From contig DPJG01000006.1 of the NCBI GenBank assembly GCA_003543135.1, forward strand, positions 62,001 through 126,000: 64,000 bases of DNA, written 5' to 3'. Numbering within the stretch: the stretch's first letter is position 1; each line of letters starts with the position of its first letter. A program made the translations under genes and the position numbers. The stretch comes from Rheinheimera sp. (GTDB taxonomy: Bacteria > Pseudomonadota > Gammaproteobacteria > Enterobacterales > Alteromonadaceae). Positions 43,907 through 52,953 of the stretch are shown here, piece after piece. The notes beneath the pieces were generated by a model. That model did not search any database, was not told the DNA's origin, and saw only the letters and a program-made list of their open reading frames with translations.

Positions 43907-45319
43907 TTAAATTTGTATCCACAAATCGCCGACTTGCGGATTTGCCGGCGGCGTTGCACTTTGGACAATAACTTTCTGTTTACCATCGAGCGCTGTTTGC
44001 AGGCCGGTTACAGTGCTAATGGCCTGCTCGCCCGTATGTGTCGTACGATCCCTGAGTGCTGAGTCTGCAGAGTTCGCAGTTGCTCCAGCTGAAATGCCAG
44101 CCAGTTTGTTTTTCTCGATAGTCGTGTAGTCATTCGACGACAGCCCTTTGCCTGACTCCGTAGCTTGCTTCGCGTCAAGCGCTGTCTGTAGGCCAGTGAT
44201 GGTGCTGATAGCCTGGGCACCTGTATGGGTTGTCCGGTCACGAAGCTGGGCATCAGTTGCGTTAGCCGTGGCACCAGTGGCAATGCTGTCAACCTTCGTT
44301 TTGTAGCTGTTACTGAAGTTGTTGGTGTCCGGCTCAGCAAAAAGAGCCGTCGCAATTTGGGCACCAGTCATGGAACCGCCACCACCGGTCTGCGTTTTCC
44401 ATGCTGAGTCGTTGACGTCCCATATATATCGAACGACGTCTATGCCGGCCCCTGGGTCTACGTCACCGTAGTCGCCTGCGGCAGGGCTGACGACGGCCGC
44501 CTGCAGTGCAGCCAACGATGTGTAAAGCCCTTTGAAGTGGCTGCCTTCAATAGAAGCGAGTTTATTCTTTTCTGCCGTGGTGTAGTCGTTGCTAGACAGC
44601 CCTTTACCTGCTTCTTTAGGCTGCAGGCTGTCGAGCTGCGTCTGCAGACCTGATACTTCAGCTATGGTGTGACCGTGGGTTGGTAGAGTGAATCCGATAA
44701 TATCAGCCCAGCTGATTTTGCCGGCAGAGCCATTCGGTAAACTATTAAGCTTGGCCAGCAGCAAGTCTGTGAAATCGTTGGCAGATAAACCTTTGCCGAC
44801 GACCTTAATCACCCTTTCATCCACAGCGTTTGTCAGCGTGGTAAGCATGTCGCTCAGGCCAGTAATATCAGCCGGCACTGTATTATTTTTGCGAAGATAC
44901 CGGGCATCGCCTCTCGTCGTGTTGAAATACTGGAGGTGATCATCTGCCTCTAATTCTGTAAGTGAGCTATGGCTTGTCACTGTTCCGCCTCCGCCTGATG
45001 TGCTACCTGTTATTTGGTCAAAGCCGGTATAAGGCCTGATTTTCTTGAAGTCGGTTTTTGTTCGACCAACCAATAAACCTTCACCAGCGTTGCCCCGGTA
45101 TTGCTTTACCCAAAGGCCTAATGCGCCGGCCGACACTTCAACTATCTCATCAACCTTTGCTACAAGGTCGACTTGCTCAGTTGGCTCAAGCTCCGATACA
45201 GCAAATGCCAGCGGTGCCTGCCCAATGTTTTGCAACATCAGGGAAAGGCCAGGGGTGATATCAAGTGCAGAATAAACGTTGGTCCATGCCTTGGTGCTTA
45301 CCGGGATCCAATTAGGCAT
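43907..45319 (-). CDS. Tail fibre protein with internal repeats
   Basis: 470 residues. I choose ATG 45319, 7 bases after GGAGG; a TTG at 45325 adds two residues. N-terminal ~110 residues probably attach to the tail; then the known fibre motif DDHLQYFNTTRGDARYL (about 128-144), and repeats of GKGLSSNDYTTxEKNKLA (three or four degenerate copies) and RDRTTHTGxQAISTxTGLQTALDxKQ (two copies). Ends in QVGDLWIQI. Likely contacts the host surface. Confidence 0.75.
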   Translation of the reverse strand: MPNWIPVSTKAWTNVYSALDITPGLSLMLQNIGQAPLAFAVSELEPTEQVDLVAKVDEIVEVSAGALGLWVKQYRGNAGEGLLVGRTKTDFKKIRPYTGFDQITGSTSGGGGTVTSHSSLTELEADDHLQYFNTTRGDARYLRKNNTVPADITGLSDMLTTLTNAVDERVIKVVGKGLSANDFTDLLLAKLNSLPNGSAGKISWADIIGFTLPTHGHTIAEVSGLQTQLDSLQPKEAGKGLSSNDYTTAEKNKLASIEGSHFKGLYTSLAALQAAVVSPAAGDYGDVDPGAGIDVVRYIWDVNDSAWKTQTGGGGSMTGAQIATALFAEPDTNNFSNSYKTKVDSIATGATANATDAQLRDRTTHTGAQAISTITGLQTALDAKQATESGKGLSSNDYTTIEKNKLAGISAGATANSADSALRDRTTHTGEQAISTVTGLQTALDGKQKVIVQSATPPANPQVGDLWIQI

Positions 45320-45761
45320 ACACAAACCTCCCCCGCTGAGTTATGGCCGTATGCTTATAAGCATCTTCAACAGTGTAACGACCGGTCCGGTCAAAGTTGA
45401 CGGACTTGCCAGCCCAGGCCAGTAACTCGCTGCAAACCCAGCAATCAGTGTCATCCCAGCCGGTGCGGAAAAACATGCCTGCAATTGCCAACCAATCGTA
45501 TGGTTTACCTATCTGCGAGCGAGCCCTTTCTATTGCTTCAGTTGGAGTGCAAGCAATCAGGTATTCGCCGATCGCCCATTCGGTATAGCGAGCTTTGAAC
45601 TCTGCAATCGGCGTTCGGACAACCCCATGTTTCGCCGTCGCTTCGATAACAAAGTCACCATCGATGATGCCGACATGGCTGTATAGCGACCACATGAACA
45701 GGCGCAAGCCTGCGCTGGCCGGTGTGTAGTTCCGGCCATAAATAACACCTAAGCGATTCAT
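45312..45761 (-). CDS. Permuted papain-like (NlpC/P60, YiiX-type) peptidase
   Basis: 149 residues. The catalytic His is in SLYSHVGIIDGDFVIEA (about residue 30) and the Cys in DDTDCWVCSELLAWAG (about 109-110), the order His-then-Cys being the circular permutation of papain-like folds. GKPYDWLAIAG sits between, as in YiiX-like proteins. Embedded among tail fibre genes and overlapping both neighbours by a few bases. A role in cutting peptidoglycan or host peptides on entry is plausible, not shown. Confidence 0.75.
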   Translation of the reverse strand: MNRLGVIYGRNYTPASAGLRLFMWSLYSHVGIIDGDFVIEATAKHGVVRTPIAEFKARYTEWAIGEYLIACTPTEAIERARSQIGKPYDWLAIAGMFFRTGWDDTDCWVCSELLAWAGKSVNFDRTGRYTVEDAYKHTAITQRGRFVYA

Positions 45762-46201
45762 ATTGGCGTGCTGACGTGGAAGGTAATAGTTGGCATGCTC
45801 ACTTCAAATGGAGCCTCAATTACTTTGAGGGCTTCATTCACGCGGTCCTGAAGTATCTTCCAATCACCTGATGGCAGCCGGCCCTGCATCACAACATGGC
45901 CATTGGTGATAGTCGTATAAAGATACTTCTCATCGGTAGTTGGGACGCCACGAGCATGCCGAACTATCGGTGTATCGGTATTGCCTGGCAATGTCACTGG
46001 GTATACAAACGGTTCGCCGAGTGGATCAATTCCGGTAAGGTCTGCTTCTATCCGGATCAAACTGTCGGTGCCGACAGAGAACACTGGAACAAAAATTCGC
46101 GTTTGGCCATCAACCGAAACTACTGGATTGGCATAGCCAAGAATCGGCAGAGGTTCATCAGGAATCGGTGTTTCCACTGGTGGATTTGAAATTAATTTCA
46201 T
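45758..46201 (-). CDS. Phage tail protein, unknown
   Basis: 147 residues. Opens with MKLISNPPVETPIPDEPLPI and is beta-rich (GQTRIFVPVFSVGTDSLIRI, ATFRVT-type MPTITFHVSTPI at the end). No recognised family. Four-base overlaps with both neighbours put it in the same translation-coupled block as the fibre genes. Confidence 0.55.
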   Translation of the reverse strand: MKLISNPPVETPIPDEPLPILGYANPVVSVDGQTRIFVPVFSVGTDSLIRIEADLTGIDPLGEPFVYPVTLPGNTDTPIVRHARGVPTTDEKYLYTTITNGHVVMQGRLPSGDWKILQDRVNEALKVIEAPFEVSMPTITFHVSTPI

Positions 46202-48246
46202 AGTTCACGCTCCCAGTTGATCCGCGCCGACCGTCCCCCGAAGGCCATCAGAACGGGTTTATCCGTTGTCACGCAGACGGACGCCTCGGCTGTGCCGTTT
46301 GTTGTACCTGTCACGTTATTACTGTGGTCGACAGAGCCCTCGACCGTGAGCAATGAGACGTTACATGCTGACGTTTGCGAAGCTGCACCGAAAGCGGAGC
46401 CTGATAGTGTCACCTTCGGGTTCGAGATTAGAGCCGCACCCGGCGCTACAGTCCTCATAGACAGACCTTTAGCGCCGTTTTGCGTTAAGTAATCTGCTGC
46501 CGTGTTTTCAAAAAAAGTTTCAGTTAAGCCTGCAGTGCCCAGCTTCACTGAAGTCGTGACAATCGCAAGCCTGTCTCTCTTAAGAGTCCGTCTAAGGCCA
46601 TTTTTGCCGACAGTCTCAGCACGCAACAAAGTAGCTGAACTCACTTTTGTGCCGTCGTCTGGCTCAAATTCAGTTAAGCTGTTAGCCGTGGCGTCGTTAA
46701 TCACGATCCCTAGTCTGCCCGGCGTATACCCCGTCATCTCTGCTGCGTCAAAAGTGAAGTAGCTATACATCAGCGCCGAATAGGTAGACGATGCGTCAGG
46801 AATTGTCTGGCCTGACGCTGCCGCGTAAGTTACTCGGTCGGCTGACGTCAGCACAGGAAACTTCTTAGCAAAAAACGAAGCTACCGGAACCGTAGCCAGC
46901 CAGCCGGTGGTAAGGTCTACTGCCGTTGGGCTGCTCGCGCCGTCCCACACAAACGAAAACATAGGCTCGATACTGGATGTTTTAACAAAGTACCGGTTGT
47001 TATCGCCTTTCAGCACCAAAGGCCGGCTTGATGGTTGGCTTGCAACGGAAGCTGGTGTGGCGCCGGCAACTGTGTATATGGTGCAGCTGGCCCAGTCGGT
47101 GCTGAACTTGACCAGTTTTACGGGGTTGTTCGCCTTCACGGCTAAGAATGAACGCGGTCCAATCAGACTGACGCTCCAGGTCAAGCCGAAACAGCCGTCT
47201 GTCGTCAAGTTTGCCGGCACCGCCAGTCGTGCGTCTGCGCCGGCTTTCATTAAATACGGGACCGAACTATTCAATGCGTAAGCGTACTCATCGCCGGGTG
47301 TGGACATGTCAAACTCGGTCATGTTGGTCATTGTGCTGACGCCAGTGTAAGTCACCACTGTTGACGTCAGCATGTCCAGGCAGAACTGTGTCCCGCTGCT
47401 GTTGACGCCGACAAGTACATACCGGTCGCCTTGCTTAATAGCGGCACCGCTGCTGCTGTAATCCGTGTTAACGGAACCTGTGACTACATCAGCTCCCGCC
47501 GCCGAAGACAGCCCTTTGGTGCCCGTGTTATATGTGAGCGTAACGTACCGAATGACTTTAGCCGACGTGCTGTCTGAGTCCCCTGTCGTGTAGTAAACCC
47601 TGAACACGTTGGCACTTACTTCAAAGACACCGACAACACTTTGCTGGTTTGAGTAGTACGATCCGTTAACAAGAGGTGTTAATTGGTGGGTGCTTAAAAC
47701 CGTAATTTCGTCTGGCCCAATAACAGCAGCGTGCAACAGCTGGTCCAGTGTGTTTCCACGGCCAGCAAACAGATACAGCAAGTTGCCGTCTGATAATGCT
47801 AAGACTGCGCCGAACGCGCCAGAAGACGCTGCCTGAACACGACCGGTACAGACATAACCTTTGGCAGCAGCAGTGAACGTCCCTAATAAAGACGGGTCAG
47901 TCGGCACACCTGTCAGGGCTACCGCGCCGCGCATCGGATACTGTTCAGTTTTAACTTTACCCAGCGCATCAATGAAAAGCTCGTCTCCGGCTTTAACAGC
48001 GATAGGCGTTTGGTAAGCGACTCGACCACGAAGGCCAGCAGCTACTTTGCCAGCGAACACCTGGTTAATAGGGGTAGCTCCATTTTGCGCATTAAGTGCA
48101 GCCGCAATCAACGTATCCAGATTGGTTTCATCACAACATAAACCTTCAGCAGCTTTGCGAAGCAAAAGAAGATCATTCAGGGTTGTTGCGCCCGTCGCCG
48201 CGTTAATCCGGTTTTGGATTTGTGTCTTCGAGTTTTGGTTAATCAT
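46198..48246 (-). CDS. Large tail/appendage protein, probable receptor-binding candidate
   Basis: 682 residues, strongly beta, rich in Thr, Ser, Ala and Val and poor in Lys. The first 60 residues are helical (NRINAATGATTLNDLLLLRK). The middle has repeated short Ser/Thr strands of propeller or beta-helix type. No enzymatic motif. Length, composition and place just after the connector and collar genes favour a tail spike or fibre. Overlaps the following gene by 4 bases. Confidence 0.6.
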   Translation of the reverse strand: MINQNSKTQIQNRINAATGATTLNDLLLLRKAAEGLCCDETNLDTLIAAALNAQNGATPINQVFAGKVAAGLRGRVAYQTPIAVKAGDELFIDALGKVKTEQYPMRGAVALTGVPTDPSLLGTFTAAAKGYVCTGRVQAASSGAFGAVLALSDGNLLYLFAGRGNTLDQLLHAAVIGPDEITVLSTHQLTPLVNGSYYSNQQSVVGVFEVSANVFRVYYTTGDSDSTSAKVIRYVTLTYNTGTKGLSSAAGADVVTGSVNTDYSSSGAAIKQGDRYVLVGVNSSGTQFCLDMLTSTVVTYTGVSTMTNMTEFDMSTPGDEYAYALNSSVPYLMKAGADARLAVPANLTTDGCFGLTWSVSLIGPRSFLAVKANNPVKLVKFSTDWASCTIYTVAGATPASVASQPSSRPLVLKGDNNRYFVKTSSIEPMFSFVWDGASSPTAVDLTTGWLATVPVASFFAKKFPVLTSADRVTYAAASGQTIPDASSTYSALMYSYFTFDAAEMTGYTPGRLGIVINDATANSLTEFEPDDGTKVSSATLLRAETVGKNGLRRTLKRDRLAIVTTSVKLGTAGLTETFFENTAADYLTQNGAKGLSMRTVAPGAALISNPKVTLSGSAFGAASQTSACNVSLLTVEGSVDHSNNVTGTTNGTAEASVCVTTDKPVLMAFGGRSARINWEREL

Positions 48247-48930
48247 TTAATCGAGTCCTGCTAACGCTAAAACTTGGATGTCAGCGATTTGAGCCGCCTG
48301 TGTGTTGTAGTTCGTGGCCACTTGCGAAGCGAGCGCATCTACACGGGCAAGGCCCGCAAACAGCCGCCAGGCCGTATTAATAGGATCGTAAATCAGAAGG
48401 TCGCCGGCCTTTGCTGCAGCTGTTGCACCAACACCATTTGTTGATGCCTGCCAAATACTGGCGCCATCTTCGGGAGATGTTGGGAACGAGCCGGTACCAG
48501 CATTCCATAGGCCAGCGACAAAGACTGTGCCGACAACTGCACCAGCGGCAGTTTGTGCTGCTTCCGCACTGGCTGCAGCTTGCAATTCAGACTCGCGGGC
48601 ATTTGCTTCAGATATTGCAGCAGCATTCTTGCTGTCCAGAGCTGATGCTGCGTTTACCGCTGTATCCGTTACTTTCTGTTCAAACGTTGTCATCGGGTAA
48701 ACATCAGCATTACCAGCTGATGTGATAAACAGCAGAGAGTTGTTGATAGACTTATTTGGTATCAAAGCATTGCCGGTAAAATTGGATGGCAAATTAATGA
48801 CTTTGCTATCGATGTACGACGCGATTGCTTCAAAGCTAACGGCAATACCGTTCAGCTTGAAATTCATTGAATCGGCGCGAACAGTTGTGCCTGGTTCAAA
48901 CTGGTTTTGATGTGTCCACACATTGAGCAT
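48247..48930 (-). CDS. Tail fibre attachment/collar-type protein
   Basis: 227 residues. N-terminal ~60 residues are compact; then an Ala-rich coiled coil (about 85-135: AVNAASALDSKNAAAISEAN, ESELQAAASAEAAQTAAGAV) typical of phage fibre stems, then a small domain with ASIWQASTNGVGATAAAKAGDLLIYDP. Starts 7 bases downstream of the 536-residue gene's stop. Confidence 0.6.
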   Translation of the reverse strand: MLNVWTHQNQFEPGTTVRADSMNFKLNGIAVSFEAIASYIDSKVINLPSNFTGNALIPNKSINNSLLFITSAGNADVYPMTTFEQKVTDTAVNAASALDSKNAAAISEANARESELQAAASAEAAQTAAGAVVGTVFVAGLWNAGTGSFPTSPEDGASIWQASTNGVGATAAAKAGDLLIYDPINTAWRLFAGLARVDALASQVATNYNTQAAQIADIQVLALAGLD

Positions 48931-48936
48931 GGTGCA

Positions 48937-50547
48937 TTATCTCCTGCGGCCGCGTGGTGATGCGTGAATTAAGAAACTGTTGAGGATATGCGGTGGTGTT
49001 CGTTTAGAGCGGGAGTTCACGACAAGACAAATGTTTCTGGCCACACCATCCAGATACAAGTCAGCAGTAAATGTTGATGCACTCGACCAGGTGAACTCAT
49101 TCCATGCAGCGGCATCCCAATAGCCACCACCGCCTTTGGCAGTAATGCTTATTGAGTTCGCAGCTGGGACATTTGGATCGCTGTAATCAAAATCAGGGTT
49201 GATGATCAGGGCAGTATCAGCAACCGCATCAACTTCCATTACTGCTTTGTGGAATCGCTTTTGCTGGTCTGGTGAACCCAGATTATTGAAGGCCGGCCGC
49301 ATGGTGCTGGCATATTCTTCCCCATCAAAACCAAAACTTGATTCGGCCTGGTATAAGTAACCATCATCACTACCAAAGAAAACGACTTCTTTTCCGGAGT
49401 CGTCTTCTGCACTGAATGCACAGCGCACCACTTTGCCGTAGCTGAATGTGGAAAAGCCGGATACTTCAGCGCCAAAGAAAGTGACGATAATGCCGGTGCT
49501 GTCGTTGAAACAAAGCCGGTACTGGTTCTTTGCCTTCACCACAAATGAAGCTGTGACGCTGTTTCGATAGCGCTGGATCAATGGCTCAATCTTCTGGCTG
49601 ATAGTGGCCATGTCGAAATTACCGAATTGCTGCACCCGATTTAGGCGAGTCATGCCTCGGTCATCCAGATACACACTGTCGTTGATACCCTGGATACTGT
49701 TTGGTATAGCGCCGGTTGTTAGCGATAAAGTGGTGAGATTGAAGTCTTCTTTGCTTTTGCCATAAAGCACATAGGTTCGATTACGGCAAAACACTGCACA
49801 ACTGTTGTCTGGCTGAACGGCAAGGCCAGTAATTTCATCGGCGACACCAATTTCACCGCCACCATCAACGACATCAAACTTCGTCGGATCACCTACCCCA
49901 GTAAAGACCAAAGAACCCTTACGATAACCCAGCAAAAGAACCTGACTGGGCAGCACTTCAAGGTGAGTCGGCGCATCCGGAGTGATGGGGCCAGTGATCT
50001 GTGTAAAGGTGGCGCCGTTAAAGCGCCAGGCTTTATTCACCCCGTCGACACCCAACACCTCGCGGGAACCGGCAGAGCCGGTAAAGTTGGTTGTAATGGT
50101 TTTATAGTTTCCACCTGGCAACAGAACTGGCGTGGCCACAAGCTGCCAACCGTCAGTGCTGGATTTGTAGAGGCGGGCTGCAGTAGCTTCCGCATTATTG
50201 CGAAACACATACACCGAGCCACTAAAATAAAACCCGCCAAGAATTGGGCCAGAGCCTGGCACCGGCAAAATCAAACTGCGCCGAACTTCCTGCTCAGACT
50301 CGATTGCCGCAAGCTCTGTTGCATCATCAGCAAAAGGGAATCCCACGAGGTCTTGTGGTCGAACAGCCGAAGGTGCCGGCTTACCATCAAAGCGTTCGTA
50401 ACCCATAATCCGCTGGTACCGACCAAGGGTATTCACTTCATAGTTCAGCAGCTGAGTGCATTCGCCCGGGTCTAACTCCAATACTGATGCCGCTAAGTTC
50501 AGGCCACCTTTTAAGATGACCTGTCGAACGCCAATGCTTGTTGCCAT
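48937..50547 (-). CDS. Podovirus tail hub/DNA-stabilisation type protein
   Basis: 536 residues. Starts MATSIGVRQVILKGGLNLAA, then CTQLLNYEVNTLGRYQRIMGYERFDGK, and is beta-rich (probable propeller) up to about 450. Proteins with this start are found between the head-tail adaptor and fibre genes in podoviruses and resemble P22 gp10-type tail hubs. Overlaps the adaptor by one base. Identification rests on position and overall look. Confidence 0.65.
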   Translation of the reverse strand: MATSIGVRQVILKGGLNLAASVLELDPGECTQLLNYEVNTLGRYQRIMGYERFDGKPAPSAVRPQDLVGFPFADDATELAAIESEQEVRRSLILPVPGSGPILGGFYFSGSVYVFRNNAEATAARLYKSSTDGWQLVATPVLLPGGNYKTITTNFTGSAGSREVLGVDGVNKAWRFNGATFTQITGPITPDAPTHLEVLPSQVLLLGYRKGSLVFTGVGDPTKFDVVDGGGEIGVADEITGLAVQPDNSCAVFCRNRTYVLYGKSKEDFNLTTLSLTTGAIPNSIQGINDSVYLDDRGMTRLNRVQQFGNFDMATISQKIEPLIQRYRNSVTASFVVKAKNQYRLCFNDSTGIIVTFFGAEVSGFSTFSYGKVVRCAFSAEDDSGKEVVFFGSDDGYLYQAESSFGFDGEEYASTMRPAFNNLGSPDQQKRFHKAVMEVDAVADTALIINPDFDYSDPNVPAANSISITAKGGGGYWDAAAWNEFTWSSASTFTADLYLDGVARNICLVVNSRSKRTPPHILNSFLIHASPRGRRR

Positions 50548-51191
50548 TAACCGAGCGCCCCAAACTTAAAGCTGATTTTTGGCAGAAACCGCGAGGCCAT
50601 TTCCTTGCTCAGGACATCAAAGGCACCGATGGCATCGCGTTGCAGCTGATCATCTTGCTCATGCCTGGCATAACTTTGCAGCGCCTTCTGCACAATCGCT
50701 TCGTGAAACTCTTCAGGAATTGGCGAGACCGACGTATTGATAGTCATGCGCAGCGGCAGTAAGTGATACCGAATGTTGGTCGCCACTGCAGCTGCAGGCG
50801 CACGGTTGAACACAATCATGCCATCAGGGCTTAACGCATAGCTGCATGGTTCACCTGTCGGCACACTTCCATTGCTGAGCAGGTCATGCTCAAGTTGCGC
50901 CCATGGCACTTCATTCAACTGCCTGGTTCCCACAAACAGCGTTTCAATATTGGCAAACGGCTGCATGTTTAAATCGGCAGGGAGATACTCGTTTTTCCCC
51001 ACAACCAAATTTGCTGATGCACGCCGCCACATAAACGACCATTCGGTTTTGCTACGCTGGATTTCCAGATCCGCTTCCTGAACCCAAGTAACCAGCTTCG
51101 CCAATATGCCTTGCTGGCCAGTGACAGCAGCAATATCGCCACTGATGCCACTGTCCTGCCGCACCCGCTTACAGATTTGAAGGAAGTCCAT
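50547..51191 (-). CDS. Head-tail adaptor (P22 gp4-like)
   Basis: 214 residues. An N-terminal helical domain (MDFLQICKRVRQDSGISG, then VTWVQEADLEIQRSKTEWSFMWRRA) matches the start of many podovirus adaptor proteins that dock under the portal ring. The second half is beta then helix (SPIPEEFHEAIVQKALQSYARHEQD). Located between the head-decoration-type gene and the tail hub. No lysozyme motif. Confidence 0.7.
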   Translation of the reverse strand: MDFLQICKRVRQDSGISGDIAAVTGQQGILAKLVTWVQEADLEIQRSKTEWSFMWRRASANLVVGKNEYLPADLNMQPFANIETLFVGTRQLNEVPWAQLEHDLLSNGSVPTGEPCSYALSPDGMIVFNRAPAAAVATNIRYHLLPLRMTINTSVSPIPEEFHEAIVQKALQSYARHEQDDQLQRDAIGAFDVLSKEMASRFLPKISFKFGALG

Positions 51192-51205
51192 GTGGATGGC
51201 CTTAC

Positions 51206-51847
51206 TTATTCAACGACGGTGACACTGATCAGGTTGTGCGGAAAGCGCAGTACTTCTTTGCTATGCGTTTCCGTGTGACCGGTCAGTGGGTTCTTCTTGC
51301 TGAAATAGCGGGTTTGGCGAGTGTTTTTCAGAATGTCATAAACGCCGTATGGCACTTCAACTTCTTCACCGGTGATCACCTGGTAAAACACACCGTTGTA
51401 GCCAATGGTTACGTGGGTGTCTGGCTCTGACTCTTCATCGTGCGCTGGCAGTGGATGGACCAAAATCGTTGCGCGGCAGCGGGTAAAGTCGGTGATGTCA
51501 GCCAGTTTCAGCTTTTTCTCTTTCCTCACCAGTGCTTCAATGGTGCCAGCTGGTGCATCATCTTCGTCGTCCTGTTCCTGACTCGCACCAGCGTCATTAA
51601 CTGTTGTGCTCGGTGCAGCTAAACCAGCTTCATTAACTGTTGAGCTCGGTGCAGCTAAACCAGCTTCATTAACTGTTGAGCTCGGTGCAGCTAAATCAGC
51701 CGCGGATGGGGTGCCACCTTCAGCTTCACGAATGGCAGCAATCATTGCGTCACGGGTTAAATCACTTTCAAGCTTAAAGCCCAGTTCGTTTAATGCATAT
51801 TCAGCAAGCTGCGATTTAGTGGTGGCAGCGTTAATTTTCATTGGCAT
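51206..51847 (-). CDS. Head-associated protein with SAP/HeH-like N-terminus and 12-residue repeats
   Basis: 213 residues from ATG 51847 (GGAGAG 8 bases upstream). Residues 8-42 (AATTKSQLAEYALNEL through ALIAAIREAE-type sequence) resemble a small HeH/SAP nucleic-acid-binding helix pair. A linker with three NEAGLAAPSSTV-like repeats follows (about 50-85), then an acidic patch and a C-terminal beta domain. It sits between the capsid gene and adaptor behind a terminator. Possibly a head completion or decoration protein. Confidence 0.55.
   Translation of the reverse strand: MPMKINAATTKSQLAEYALNELGFKLESDLTRDAMIAAIREAEGGTPSAADLAAPSSTVNEAGLAAPSSTVNEAGLAAPSTTVNDAGASQEQDDEDDAPAGTIEALVRKEKKLKLADITDFTRCRATILVHPLPAHDEESEPDTHVTIGYNGVFYQVITGEEVEVPYGVYDILKNTRQTRYFSKKNPLTGHTETHSKEVLRFPHNLISVTVVE
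51593..51700 (-). repeat. Three tandem 36-bp repeats inside the head-associated gene
   Basis: Three head-to-tail 36-base units (51593-51628, 51629-51664, 51665-51700), the second and third differing at one base. Each encodes 12 residues. Length is a multiple of three, so copy-number change would keep the frame. Confidence 0.95.
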
Positions 51848-51878
51848 TTGCTTTGCTCTCCGTTGAGCGGAAATAAAA

Positions 51879-51902
51879 AAGCCCGGTACTATGTCCGGGC
51901 TT
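51879..51902 (-). terminator. Intrinsic terminator between capsid and head-associated genes
   Basis: Arms AAGCCCGG / CCGGGCTT with an 8-base loop; minus-strand tail TTTTTTA. It would reduce transcription past the capsid gene unless antiterminated. Confidence 0.8.
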
Positions 51903-51923
51903 CGTTGGCGCTTAAATTATTTA

Positions 51924-52943
51924 TTAAGCTGGGGTTTTCAGTGCAGCAACTTCATAGCGCAGCATCCACAGGTCGTTGAGGATTTTGCAGCAGTAGTAAG
52001 TTTTCCAAGCCACAGAGCCCATTTGACCCATTTCATCACCATGAGAAGGTGCGCCTGGGTTACGAACCATAGGCTTGATTGCGCCGCCGGCTTCTTTGTT
52101 ACCTTTCAGTGCAATGTGACCAAAAGCGTTTTGGCCCATGAAGATCACTGGGTAAACGTCAGAGTTCGTGCCACCAGTTGAGATGGCTTCAGTTGCACCA
52201 GAACCTTTTGCACCGCCGGCGTTGATCCAGGGGTTGAACAGTGGTGACGCAATAAAACGCACATCTTCCACCGAGCCAACTTCTTCAGGACAGATCACTT
52301 TGCGTGAGCCGTACTCTGCTGTAGGAACGAAACCAGGCATCGCACGAACCGACGCAATAATGTCGGTGTGACAGACTGCAACAAATGCAGCTTCGATTGG
52401 CGAAGTGCCAATCATGGTTGAGCCGGCCAAAATGGTTGTGATGCGTTTTGCTCTGGCCGCCAGCAAAGTACGTACAGCCTGGCGAACGTGGCTTAATGAC
52501 AATGTGGTGTTAACTGCTGAACGAGCACCACCGTTTGCATACAGCACGTTTGAGCCCCCGATCAGTTCACCATATGCGACTTTTTCAATTGTTTCTGCCG
52601 CCTGCTCACCTGCCATGCGAGACATATCAGAACCAACTGGATCTTCATGTAAATCAGCAACTACATCCGTGATTGGCATCCATGAACCGAATTGCTGCAA
52701 CGTGGCTGTGATCCGATCATAACGGAAGTCCAGACCTGCAGGGCGAACACCTTCAGTGACCGGTGTTGTAGCGGGAGCTAAAGGAATTGGGCGGCGGAAC
52801 TTAATCACTTTAGATGCGTTCTTCGGCATCGGTTTGTGGTCACCCAGTTTGTTGAGTACCAGGATTGGTTCGGCGTGTTCCAGCATTTTGATTTCTGCAT
52901 GTACGCCAGCTGCGACACCTAAGTCGCCATATGCGTTAGCCAT
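51924..52943 (-). CDS. Major capsid protein, N4-gp56 family
   Basis: 339 residues. The family pattern is clear: HAEPILVLNKLGDHKPMPKNASKVIKFRRPIPLAPATTPVTEG in the first 70 residues, then QFGSWMPITDVVADLHEDPV, AGEQAAETIEKVAYGELIGG and, near the C-terminus, GQNAFGHIALKG. Such proteins form HK97-fold shells in N4-like and Stx-type podoviruses. It starts 10 bases after the scaffold stop and is followed by a terminator. Confidence 0.9.
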   Translation of the reverse strand: MANAYGDLGVAAGVHAEIKMLEHAEPILVLNKLGDHKPMPKNASKVIKFRRPIPLAPATTPVTEGVRPAGLDFRYDRITATLQQFGSWMPITDVVADLHEDPVGSDMSRMAGEQAAETIEKVAYGELIGGSNVLYANGGARSAVNTTLSLSHVRQAVRTLLAARAKRITTILAGSTMIGTSPIEAAFVAVCHTDIIASVRAMPGFVPTAEYGSRKVICPEEVGSVEDVRFIASPLFNPWINAGGAKGSGATEAISTGGTNSDVYPVIFMGQNAFGHIALKGNKEAGGAIKPMVRNPGAPSHGDEMGQMGSVAWKTYYCCKILNDLWMLRYEVAALKTPA

Positions 52944-52953
52944 CTAAGGCCTC

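Noticed and set aside
42510-45325. Diversity-generating retroelement at the fibre genes
   Set aside because: No reverse transcriptase gene and no template/variable repeat pair seen in the window.
48937-50547. Tape measure or tail tube genes of a long-tailed phage
   Set aside because: No long hydrophobic coiled-coil tape measure, tube or baseplate gene; connector and hub-like genes fit a short tail.
51593-51700. CRISPR-like array
   Set aside because: The repeats are directly tandem without spacers and encode protein in frame.
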